Shown one piece after another: positions 1-5,585 of a DNA stretch of 5,585 bases. The number at the start of each line of letters is the position of its first letter. The stretch's first letter is position 1. Below the pieces are notes generated by a model that was not told the DNA's origin, searched no databases, and saw nothing but the letters and a program-made list of their open reading frames with translations. Origin of the DNA: Burkholderiaceae bacterium (lineage in GTDB: Bacteria; Pseudomonadota; Gammaproteobacteria; Burkholderiales; Burkholderiaceae); contig JALREG010000160.1 in NCBI GenBank assembly GCA_023253905.1, positions 1 to 5,585 on the forward strand, read 5' to 3'. The position numbers and the translations under genes are program-made.

Positions 1-174
1 TGGGGCAACCAACCCACGCTCGCCGATGTGTATCTGGTGCCGCAGATTGAAAGCGCCCGCCGTTTCGCGGTTGATCTGAACCGCTGGCCACGGCTTCTCG
101 AGATCGAGCGCGAGTGCATGTCCCTGCCTGCATTCAGCAACGCGGCGCCCTCAAAACAGCCGGATGCCAGCTGA
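1..174 (+). CDS. maiA: Maleylacetoacetate isomerase-like zeta-class GST, C-terminal part (5' end outside window)
   Basis: The first 57 codons of the window are open in frame 1 and end at TGA 172-174. The translation carries the pattern typical of the C-terminal helical domain of bacterial maleylacetoacetate/maleylpyruvate isomerases: PTLADVYLVPQ, then SARRFAVDL, a WPRLLEIE segment and the terminal LPAF...QPDAS. Family members isomerise maleylacetoacetate (tyrosine/homogentisate breakdown) or maleylpyruvate (gentisate breakdown) with glutathione in the cytoplasm. The N-terminal thioredoxin-like domain with its SSCS-type glutathione site lies outside the window, so activity and exact substrate cannot be judged. 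The gene converges on the Bug gene at 211, leaving 36 bases between the stop codons, so it is not part of the leftward operon. The family call is fairly firm; the choice between maleylacetoacetate and maleylpyruvate is open. Confidence 0.82.
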   Translation, partial: WGNQPTLADVYLVPQIESARRFAVDLNRWPRLLEIERECMSLPAFSNAAPSKQPDAS

Positions 175-185
175 GTGCCAATGGG

Positions 186-213
186 TGGCCAGGCGACAGC
201 CCCTCCCTGGCTA
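186..213. terminator. Weak hairpin between convergent genes, possible terminator
   Basis: Bases 186-193 (tggccagg) can pair with 206-213 (cctggcta) to form an 8-bp stem with one G-U pair and a 12-base loop. It sits between the two convergent stop codons and overlaps the stop of the minus-strand Bug gene. No run of T follows on either strand, so it is not a classic intrinsic terminator. It is listed only as the best candidate in this 36-base gap. Confidence 0.22.
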
Positions 214-1173
214 GTCGATCTTCGCGCCCGAAGTCTTCACCACTGACGCCATCCGCTTAGCGTCCGCTGCCAGCAGTCGGGCGAACTCTGCGTTCGACAT
301 CGCCCGGGGCTCAACGCCCTGACGATCGAGTCGCTCCAGAATCGCAGGATCGCGCAGCAGTTGTCCGATGGCGGCATTGATCCGGTCCGCCTCAGCTGAC
401 GGGATGCCCGCCGGCCCCAACAGCCCGAACCAGGAATCAAACTGGTACCCGGGTAGCCCGCTCTCAGCGATGGTAGGAAGCGTCGGCAGGAATTTGCTTC
501 GTTCGGGGGAGGTCGAACCCAGAAGCCGAAGCCGGCTGTCGTTGGCAAACGCGAGCGCACCGATGCTGGCAGCGATCACCGCATGCGAGCGGCCCGAGAT
601 CACCTCATTGATGGCTTCGCCAGTTGCTTTGAGCGGCACATGCACCACGTCGATGCCAGCCAGTCCGTTGAAATAGGCCATGGAAAGATGCGTGGCGCTA
701 CCATTGCCCGCCGTGGCGTAGTTGAGCTTGCCAGGATTGGCTTTGGCATAGGCAATGTACTCAGCCACCGTGCGCGCCGGGATACTGGGGTGAATCATCA
801 GCACATAGCTTGCCGTACCGATGTGGGCGAGCGGGGTAAAGTCTTTAAGCGGATCGTAGGCCAGCTTGGGATAGAGCGAGGCTGCGATATTGTGGCTGGC
901 CGCGGCCAGCACCATCACCGTGCCATCGGGCTCTGACTTAGCCACTGCGCCTGTGCCGACCGTGCCCCCCGCGCCCGGGCGGTTTTCAACCACCACGGTC
1001 TGACCCAGCGCCGCACGTAATTCATTGGAAATGGAGCGCGCGAGAATGTCCTGCACGCCGCCGGCGGCAAATGGCACCACCACCCGAACGGTGCGGCCCT
1101 GCGCGGCGGGTTTGCCGCTCACAAAGGCCATGGCAGAGGCTGCGGCAGCAGACACAAACAGTCGACGATCCAT
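211..1173 (-). CDS. Bug-family (TctC) periplasmic solute-binding protein, last gene of the leftward operon
   Basis: This 320-residue protein is a tripartite tricarboxylate transporter-type receptor of usual length. Residues 1-25 form an export signal with an RRLFV twin-arginine-like start, an Ala-rich core and probable cleavage near residues 24-26. The mature part begins VRVVVPFAAGG; the first ligand loop PFAAGGVQD is at 34-42, followed by VVENRPGAGGTVGT (61-74), AKANPGKL (143-150), VHVPLKATGEAIN (177-189) and a LPTIAESG segment near 232-239. Bug proteins bind small carboxylates or other metabolites in a Venus-flytrap cleft. The usual VPYKG second loop is altered to VPLKA here, suggesting a different ligand. 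ATG at 1173 is preferred because AAAGGA at 1184-1189 lies 10 bases upstream; a GTG at 1194 would add 7 residues but has no good ribosome site. It follows the M20 gene by 48 bases. The ligand is unknown. Confidence 0.93.
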   Translation of the reverse strand: MDRRLFVSAAAASAMAFVSGKPAAQGRTVRVVVPFAAGGVQDILARSISNELRAALGQTVVVENRPGAGGTVGTGAVAKSEPDGTVMVLAAASHNIAASLYPKLAYDPLKDFTPLAHIGTASYVLMIHPSIPARTVAEYIAYAKANPGKLNYATAGNGSATHLSMAYFNGLAGIDVVHVPLKATGEAINEVISGRSHAVIAASIGALAFANDSRLRLLGSTSPERSKFLPTLPTIAESGLPGYQFDSWFGLLGPAGIPSAEADRINAAIGQLLRDPAILERLDRQGVEPRAMSNAEFARLLAADAKRMASVVKTSGAKID

Positions 1174-1183
1174 GGTGAATCGA

Positions 1184-1189
1184 TCCTTT
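1184..1189 (-). promoter_or_regulatory. Ribosome binding site that decides the Bug start at 1173
   Basis: On the minus strand AAAGGA lies 10 bases before ATG 1173-1171. The alternative upstream GTG (1194-1192) is preceded by no purine-rich site and would place this motif inside the coding region, so the shorter reading is favoured. Confidence 0.55.
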
Positions 1190-1221
1190 ATCACGAGGTT
1201 GATCAGGCCGATGGCGAGGTG

Positions 1222-2445
1222 CTATGCCACGCAGACACGGTCCGCAAGCCGCTGCATGAAGCGCTCACACCAGGCGAGCTGCTCGATGGCAATCCATTCG
1301 TTCGGTTGATGCGCCTGCGCAATATGACCGGGCCCGCACACAATGGTGGGAATCCCCGCCTGATGAAACAGCGAGGCCTCGGTGCCAAACGACACCTTGC
1401 CCACACCACTTGCCGGGTCGAGTTCAGCACACTCGAAACAGAGACGGGCTATCTCGCTGTCGGGGGCCGTGGCGAACCCTGGAAGTACCGAGCGTAGCTC
1501 ATGATCGATGCCCGAATCGGCATGGACCGCCTGCATGGCGGGTACCATGGCCCGCGCAAACGCGCTCGCTTCTTCAAAGAGCGCATCGGGCGTGTCCAGA
1601 TGGTGGTGTCGAATTTCCCAGATGACTTCGCACTGGCGGGGAATGATGTTGAGGGCCGTGCCGCCCTGGATCACGCCAGTATGGATGGTGGTATGCGGCA
1701 CGTCGTAGAGCGTATCGAACGGCCCGCTAGCGACCAGCCGCCGGTGCATGGACTTGAGGTGGGCCACGAATTCACAGGCCACCTCGACCGCGTTGACGCC
1801 CAGTGGTGTAAGCGACGAATGCGCTTCAAAACCGCGAACCACCGTGCGATACGCGTGCTTGCCCTTGTGCGCGATCACCACCCGCATGCCAGTGGGTTCG
1901 CCCACGATACAGCCCGCCGGCCGGTAGCCCTGCTCGACGATGTCAGCGATCAGCCTTCGAACGCCGATGCAGCCTACCTCCTCGTCATAGCTGAAGGCGA
2001 GATGCACGGGGCGATCCAGGCCCCGGCGAAGGAGCTGGGGCACCAGCGCCAGCACCGTGGCGCCAAACCCCTTCATGTCGGTCACACCCCGACCAGTCAG
2101 CCGACCCTCTGCCTCCACCACCCGAAACGGCTCGGTGTCCCACGGCTGCCCATCAACCGGCACAACATCTGTATGACCCGACAGCACGAGACCCCCTACC
2201 CGCGTTTCACCGTTGCGCGCTGGCAGGGTGACCCAGAGGTTGCACTTTCGCCCTGAGTCGTCATAGGTGCGGCGAAAGTCGCCAAGACCCAGCTCACGCA
2301 GGTGCGCCTCTGTCCAGTCAATCAGCTCGAGGTTGCTATCGCGGGACACGGTGGCAAACGACACCCACTTCTCGAGCAGCGGCAGCGCCATGAGATCGGA
2401 CGCCCGTGAGATCTGGAGCACCGACGATGGGATTGAAGCATTCAT
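1222..2445 (-). CDS. ArgE-like M20 family metallo-deacylase (annotated class: acetylornithine deacetylase)
   Basis: The 407-residue protein has all hallmarks of the M20/ArgE-DapE di-zinc amidohydrolases: SGHTDVVPVDG at 89-99 (zinc His91, Asp93), GRGVTDMKG at 118-126 (bridging Asp123), SYDEEVGCIG at 152-161 (catalytic Glu155, zinc Glu156), VGEPT at 181-185 (zinc Glu183), the dimerisation-domain His209 in GFEAHSS, IQGGTALNIIP at 259-269, and a C-terminal AQAHQPNEW (zinc His379). These enzymes cleave N-acyl groups from amino acids in the cytoplasm. The best family match is acetylornithine deacetylase, but the setting between two Bug receptors and beside a cyclase-family hydrolase suggests a catabolic N-acyl substrate rather than arginine biosynthesis. 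No signal peptide is seen. The start is firm: GGAGG at 2456-2452 lies 6 bases from the ATG. It begins 15 bases after the upstream Bug stop, so translation may be coupled. All catalytic residues are intact; the physiological substrate is unknown. Confidence 0.92.
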   Translation of the reverse strand: MNASIPSSVLQISRASDLMALPLLEKWVSFATVSRDSNLELIDWTEAHLRELGLGDFRRTYDDSGRKCNLWVTLPARNGETRVGGLVLSGHTDVVPVDGQPWDTEPFRVVEAEGRLTGRGVTDMKGFGATVLALVPQLLRRGLDRPVHLAFSYDEEVGCIGVRRLIADIVEQGYRPAGCIVGEPTGMRVVIAHKGKHAYRTVVRGFEAHSSLTPLGVNAVEVACEFVAHLKSMHRRLVASGPFDTLYDVPHTTIHTGVIQGGTALNIIPRQCEVIWEIRHHHLDTPDALFEEASAFARAMVPAMQAVHADSGIDHELRSVLPGFATAPDSEIARLCFECAELDPASGVGKVSFGTEASLFHQAGIPTIVCGPGHIAQAHQPNEWIAIEQLAWCERFMQRLADRVCVA

Positions 2446-2451
2446 GGCGCG

Positions 2452-2456
2452 CCTCC
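2452..2456 (-). promoter_or_regulatory. Strong Shine-Dalgarno of the M20 deacylase gene
   Basis: GGAGG on the minus strand, 6 bases before ATG 2445-2443, lies inside the 15-base gap after the stop codon of the preceding Bug gene. It fixes the start and supports co-translation with the upstream gene. Confidence 0.65.
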
Positions 2457-2460
2457 GTCT

Positions 2461-3540
2461 TCAGTCAACCTTGATGTTGTTGGTCCGAATCACGGTACTG
2501 AAGATTTCACGAATATCTTTCAGGTAGCGGGCATAGGCCTCGCCTGGCCTGTAGTCAGGCTCCACTGCGATATTCATGAACGATTGACGCACTTCGGGTG
2601 CGGTCATGATTTTCTGCACTGCCGCCGCCAGTCGCTCAACGACGGGCTTCGGCGTGCCACCAGGCACCATCACGCCCAGCCAGGCACCCATGTCGAACCC
2701 CTTGAGCCCGGGTATGTTCGACAGGCTCGCAAAAGGCACAAGACCAGGCGTCACCTCGCTGCCGTTCTTGAGCGAGACACCATAGGCGCGCAGCCGTCCG
2801 CCCTTCACATGCGGCATGGTGGCGGCAGCGGTTTCGATGCAGTAGTCGACCCGGCCACTGATGACATCGGTGAGCGCAGGCGACGAGCCCTTGTAAGGCA
2901 CATGGATCGCCTTGATGCCGACTGCCGCGTTAAACGATTCCGCGATCAGGTGCGCGGTGGCACCCGTGCCGGAGGAGGCAAAGGTGTACTTGCCAGGTTC
3001 GGCGCGCACTTTTGCGATGAGTTCGTTGATGTCACGCGCCTGGAAGCTCTGGCCCGTGACCAGAACATACGGCGACATTCCGACCATCGCCACCGGCTGC
3101 AGATCGCGCTCGGGGTCGTAGGGCGTGCGCGTCATAAGCGGGCTCACTGACACCGGACCGGACGACGCGGCAAGAAGCGTGTAGCCATCAGCTTCCGACT
3201 TGGCGACTGCATCGGTGCCGATGGTGCCGCCCGCCCCAGCCTTGTTATCAATCACCACTGGCTGGTTGAACAGCTTGGACAGTTCCTGGGCAACCACGCG
3301 ACCAGCGAGGTCAGTGGCCTGCCCGGGGGGCCAGGGAACAATCATACGAAGGGGCCTGGCGGGATAGGCGGCTTGCGCCAAGGCGCCGGTGGGGAGCCAT
3401 AACGCGGCGGCGGCGCCCGCGGTGCCTGCAACCAGCCGGCGCCGAGTTTGCCCGACAGATTCCACCCGGTCGCCAGCGCGGCCGGCTCCAGTGCTGACAC
3501 AATGACGCACCGGGTGCGGTTTTGAGAAACGCGATGTCAT
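2461..3540 (-). CDS. Bug-family (TctC) periplasmic solute-binding protein, second gene of the leftward operon
   Basis: A 359-residue Bug/TctC receptor. A long polar N-region (residues 1-31) precedes a twin-arginine-like TRRRLVAG (32-39), an Ala-rich core and a probable cleavage near ALAQA (53-57); the mature protein starts YPARPLRMIVPW. Ligand loop one is PWPPGQATD (69-77), where the common GG is replaced by GQ. Then come VVIDNKAGAGGTIGTD (95-110), AEPGKYTFASSGTGA (180-194), the canonical second loop VPYKGSSPALTDVISG (214-229) and GAWLGVMVPGGTP (285-297). The family binds carboxylates, amides and similar metabolites in the periplasm, either delivering them to TctAB permeases or acting as sensors; none of those partners is in view. 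AAGGAG at 3548-3553 lies 7 bases before ATG 3540, supporting the long N-terminus. It lies 38 bases after the cyclase and 15 before the M20 gene, so it probably serves their substrate or product. Confidence 0.94.
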   Translation of the reverse strand: MTSRFSKPHPVRHCVSTGAGRAGDRVESVGQTRRRLVAGTAGAAAALWLPTGALAQAAYPARPLRMIVPWPPGQATDLAGRVVAQELSKLFNQPVVIDNKAGAGGTIGTDAVAKSEADGYTLLAASSGPVSVSPLMTRTPYDPERDLQPVAMVGMSPYVLVTGQSFQARDINELIAKVRAEPGKYTFASSGTGATAHLIAESFNAAVGIKAIHVPYKGSSPALTDVISGRVDYCIETAAATMPHVKGGRLRAYGVSLKNGSEVTPGLVPFASLSNIPGLKGFDMGAWLGVMVPGGTPKPVVERLAAAVQKIMTAPEVRQSFMNIAVEPDYRPGEAYARYLKDIREIFSTVIRTNNIKVD

Positions 3541-3547
3541 GAAGAGT

Positions 3548-3553
3548 CTCCTT
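3548..3553 (-). promoter_or_regulatory. Shine-Dalgarno supporting the long N-terminus of the Bug protein
   Basis: AAGGAG on the minus strand, 7 bases from ATG 3540-3538. It supports translation from the distal ATG although the twin-arginine motif only occurs about 32 residues later. The internal GTG at codon 26 has no comparable site. Confidence 0.6.
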
Positions 3554-3578
3554 GAATGTTGTCAGCCGGACCCGCAGG

Positions 3579-4406
3579 TCACACAGCCTGGTCAGTATGT
3601 GCCTGCAGCGCCCGCGTGGAAGCCAGCAAGCCGTCGTCAATAATCGCAACCGCCCGAGTCCAACCCGCAGATGCGCCACGGATCTTGAACGGAAAGCATG
3701 AAATCACAAATCCGTGCGCCGGCAACGATTCGAGATTGTGCAGCTTCTCGAGATGGCTGTAGCCAATATGCCGGCCCGCCTTGTGCCCTTCCCAGATCAG
3801 TGCAGCGTTACCGGTCTGTTTGTACTTTTCGGCGGTGTAGACGAAGGGCGCGTCCCAGCTCCAGGCATCCGTGCCCGTCAGCCGGACCCCACGCTCGAGC
3901 AGATACATGGTGGCCTCGTAGCCCATGCCGCAGCCCGATGTCACGTAGTCTTCGTTCCCGTAGCGCGACCCTGCGCGGGTATTCACCACCACGATATCCA
4001 GCGGTTGCAGCGTGTAGTCGATTCGTTTGAGCTCGGCCTCAACATCGGCAGCGGTCACCACATAACCGTCTTCGAAGTGGCGGAAATCAAGCTTGACGCC
4101 CGGCTGAAAACACCATTCAAGCGGCACTTCATCAATGGTGGCCGCGCGCTCACCATGGTTCATCGTGGGATGAAAATGCCAGGGCGCATCGAGATGCGTA
4201 CCGTTATGGGTAATGAGCTCCACCTTCTCTACCGCCCAGCCCTGACCATCGGGCAGGTCTTCCTTTCGCAGCCCCGGGAAAAATGGCTCGATCTGCGAAT
4301 AGCTCTGCTCGTGGTTGATGTACTGAATTTTGGGATTGAACGGACGCGGGTCGGACAGCGGCTCGTTCTCGAGAAAAATCGACAGGTCGACGAAGCGGCG
4401 GGTCAT
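3579..4406 (-). CDS. Cyclase-family metal-dependent hydrolase (kynurenine formamidase/isatin hydrolase superfamily), first gene of the leftward operon
   Basis: The 275-residue protein contains the signature of the putative cyclase family (PF04199 type) as HNGTHLDAPWHF at residues 67-78: His67, His71 and Asp73 are the expected metal ligands and His77 the expected general base. A second ligand set probably lies in YSHLEKLHNLES (216-227), with Glu226 and one of His213/His218 as likely residues; this assignment is by analogy. VVVNTRAG (139-146) and the TGTDAWSWDAP segment (177-187) fit the core fold. Members hydrolyse N-formylkynurenine, isatin, cyclic imides or related amide/ester bonds, usually in the cytoplasm; no signal peptide is present. 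At 275 residues it is longer than the KynB group (about 210), so tryptophan breakdown is not the obvious role. AGGAG at 4413-4417, 6 bases before the ATG, supports the start. As first gene of the operon it probably provides the pathway-specific hydrolysis. The reaction is unknown. Confidence 0.9.
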   Translation of the reverse strand: MTRRFVDLSIFLENEPLSDPRPFNPKIQYINHEQSYSQIEPFFPGLRKEDLPDGQGWAVEKVELITHNGTHLDAPWHFHPTMNHGERAATIDEVPLEWCFQPGVKLDFRHFEDGYVVTAADVEAELKRIDYTLQPLDIVVVNTRAGSRYGNEDYVTSGCGMGYEATMYLLERGVRLTGTDAWSWDAPFVYTAEKYKQTGNAALIWEGHKAGRHIGYSHLEKLHNLESLPAHGFVISCFPFKIRGASAGWTRAVAIIDDGLLASTRALQAHTDQAV

Positions 4407-4545
4407 CCGGATCTCCTGAATTTTCCTTGTGCGCCTGCGCCCCGGGCGGGCGAGCGGATCGAAAGTCTACCTTGCGCGATAACAGGCGCTACACTGCCTG
4501 AGGCGCCCCAACAACGCCATCCCCATTCCAGCAGGAGACATCCCC
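4407..4545. promoter_or_regulatory. Divergent intergenic region, presumed promoters for both units
   Basis: These 139 bases separate the ATG of the leftward cyclase operon from the ATG of the rightward Bug gene, so they should carry both promoters. Candidate -10 boxes are TACACT at 4490-4495 (+) and TAGACT at 4469-4464 (-); neither has a convincing -35 hexamer at 16-18 bases, so they are tentative. AGGCGC occurs as a direct repeat at 4484-4489 and 4501-4506, flanking the + strand -10 candidate. A short inverted repeat, caggc (4483-4487) and gcctg (4496-4500), surrounds the same box. These could be operator elements but may be chance in GC-rich DNA. The stretch 4431-4456 is very GC-rich and would fall in the operon leader. 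Confidence 0.4.
4533..4537 (+). promoter_or_regulatory. Shine-Dalgarno of the rightward Bug gene
   Basis: AGGAG lies 8 bases before ATG 4546-4548, a standard spacing, and fixes the start of the rightward solute-binding protein. Confidence 0.6.
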
Positions 4546-5553
4546 ATGAAAAGCTCGCCTTCGAAGTCCCGGCGCCACGCGCTGTCGCGGGCCCTGCCCT
4601 CACTCGCTATCGGCCTGTGCGCGGCCATTGCGAGCAGCACCGCGCCGATTGCAGGCGCGCAAACTGCCGCGCCCGCCACCCGCCTCATCGTGGGCTACCC
4701 CGCGGGCGGACCCGTGGACGGCGCAGCACGCCTCATTGCGCCCGCCCTCGCGCGCGAACTGGGCAGCGCGGTGGTCGTAGAGAATCGCCCCGGCGCCAAC
4801 GCCACCCTCGCGGGTGACCTGGTGGCCAAGGCAGGTGCAGACGCGTCACTCCTCTGGTTTGCAGCAAGCCCGACGGTCACCATCAGCCCCAACGTGATGC
4901 GCAAGATGAGTTTTGACCCCATGCGCGACCTGCGGCCGCTTGCGCCCGTGGTGAGCTATTACAACGTGCTGGTGATCAACCGTGACCTGCCGTTCAAAGG
5001 CTTCAACGACCTGATCGCCCATGCTCGCGCGAACCCGGGCAAGGTTACCTTCGGCTCGGCAGGCATCGGCGGCTCGAACCATCTGGCGGCCGAGCTCCTG
5101 GCCATCAAAACCAATACCAAAATGACGCACGTGCCGTACAAGGGCAACGCGCCCGCCATGACCGATGTGATCGGCGGTCAGCTCACCATGATGTTCGACA
5201 TCATCAGCACCGCGCTGCCCCAGATCACCTCGGGTCGTGTCCGGGCGATTGCGGTGAGCTCGCCGACCCGTAACCGCTCGCTACCCGACGTCCCGACGCT
5301 GATCGAGTCGGGGGTGGCCGATTTTGACGTCGGCGGCTGGATGGCGATCTATGGTCCGCCCGCGCTACCCGATGCGGCAGCCCAGCGCGTCACCGAGGCC
5401 ACGAAGCGTGTCCTGGCGCAGGCCGAGATCCGCAGCCGGCTGGAAGATCTGGGCTTTACGCTCTGGACGGGCGATGGCGCGACGCTGTCAAAGCGTGCCA
5501 TCGCCGAGCGCGCCATGTGGGCCACAGTCACCAAAGGCATCGAGATCGACTGA
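4546..5553 (+). CDS. Bug-family (TctC) periplasmic solute-binding protein, divergent from the operon
   Basis: A complete 335-residue Bug/TctC receptor. Residues 1-38 form an export signal: basic SKSRRHALSR start, hydrophobic LAIGLCAAIA core, probable cleavage after IAGA. The mature part has loop one as GYPAGGPVD (50-58), VVVENRPGANATLAGD (76-91), RANPGKVTFGSAGIGG (161-176), a canonical second loop VPYKGNAPAMTDVIGG (196-211), then LPDVPTLIESG (246-256) and GGWMAIYGPP (263-272). In loop one the usual proline before the aromatic residue is Gly50, and the GAGGT segment of the other two receptors is replaced by GANAT, so its ligand probably differs from theirs. It points away from the hydrolase operon but probably shares its control region, which suggests co-regulation. 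No permease gene follows within the 32 bases left before the window ends. Family assignment is firm; the ligand is unknown. Confidence 0.94.
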   Translation: MKSSPSKSRRHALSRALPSLAIGLCAAIASSTAPIAGAQTAAPATRLIVGYPAGGPVDGAARLIAPALARELGSAVVVENRPGANATLAGDLVAKAGADASLLWFAASPTVTISPNVMRKMSFDPMRDLRPLAPVVSYYNVLVINRDLPFKGFNDLIAHARANPGKVTFGSAGIGGSNHLAAELLAIKTNTKMTHVPYKGNAPAMTDVIGGQLTMMFDIISTALPQITSGRVRAIAVSSPTRNRSLPDVPTLIESGVADFDVGGWMAIYGPPALPDAAAQRVTEATKRVLAQAEIRSRLEDLGFTLWTGDGATLSKRAIAERAMWATVTKGIEID

Positions 5554-5566
5554 GCGCACGCGCTCA
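5551..5566 (+). terminator. Short stem-loop overlapping the Bug stop codon, possible terminator
   Basis: TGAGCG (5551-5556) and CGCTCA (5561-5566) form a perfect 6-bp stem with a four-base CACG loop, starting at the TGA stop itself. No T run follows in the remaining 19 bases, so intrinsic termination is uncertain. The hairpin could instead be an mRNA 3' end stabiliser or chance. Confidence 0.28.
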
Positions 5567-5585
5567 CCCGCCAGGTTGCCCGGTG

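Noticed and set aside
1174..1194. A GTG start adding seven residues to the Bug protein that ends at 211.
   Set aside because: No Shine-Dalgarno precedes the GTG, while AAAGGA is well placed for the ATG at 1173, and the added residues would only lengthen the signal peptide n-region.
1501..2256. A 251-codon plus-strand open frame opposite the M20 deacylase gene.
   Set aside because: It is the antisense shadow of a gene with intact catalytic motifs; the translation has no recognisable domain and no convincing ribosome site.
2584..3150. A 188-codon plus-strand open frame opposite the middle Bug gene.
   Set aside because: Antisense shadow with His/Arg-rich composition and no family resemblance.
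3579..4406. Assignment of the cyclase-family gene as kynB (tryptophan breakdown).
   Set aside because: The protein is much longer than KynB, no kynureninase or tryptophan dioxygenase gene is adjacent, and only the shared superfamily metal motif supports it.
4431..4456. A GC-rich palindromic patch (around cccggg) considered as a riboswitch or attenuator in the operon leader.
   Set aside because: It is too short for a known riboswitch, and no alternative hairpins, leader peptide or T run accompany it.
3714..4817. A 367-codon plus-strand open frame lying opposite the cyclase gene and running into the rightward Bug gene.
   Set aside because: It is antisense to a gene with clear family motifs, resembles no protein family, is rich in Arg/His/Pro as expected for an antisense frame of GC-rich DNA, and overlaps a second real gene in the wrong frame.

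Overview
The window is GC-rich and densely coded, and looks chromosomal. It most resembles a betaproteobacterium of the order Burkholderiales (Bordetella/Alcaligenaceae- or Comamonadaceae-like). The main reason is that three of its six genes encode Bug-type (TctC family) periplasmic solute-binding proteins, a family greatly expanded in that group. This placement is an inference from gene content; there is no rRNA or other phylogenetic marker here.

Layout. Positions 1-174 (+) hold the last 57 codons of a maleylacetoacetate isomerase-like (zeta-class glutathione transferase) gene, which belongs to a different unit to the left. Facing it is a leftward four-gene cluster on the minus strand, in transcription order: a cyclase-family metal hydrolase (4406-3579), a Bug protein (3540-2461), an ArgE-like M20 deacylase (2445-1222) and a second Bug protein (1173-211). 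Gaps inside the cluster are only 15 to 48 bases and every gene has a recognisable Shine-Dalgarno sequence, so it is very likely one operon. A third Bug gene (4546-5553, +) diverges from the cyclase across a 139-base intergenic region, the only obvious place for promoters of both units. No tRNA, rRNA, CRISPR array, insertion sequence or phage gene was seen, and no stretch above 300 bases lacks a gene.

How the genes may work together. The Bug proteins would capture organic anions or related small molecules in the periplasm. The cyclase-family enzyme (kynurenine formamidase/isatin hydrolase superfamily) and the M20 enzyme are two hydrolases of C-N bonds. Together they suggest a small catabolic module, for example ring opening or deformylation followed by N-deacylation. 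The substrate cannot be read from the sequence. No TctA/TctB membrane components and no regulator lie in the window, so the Bug proteins are orphan receptors as far as can be seen. This is typical accessory metabolic DNA of Burkholderiales; I did not find a clear-cut new system, only an untested enzyme/receptor combination.
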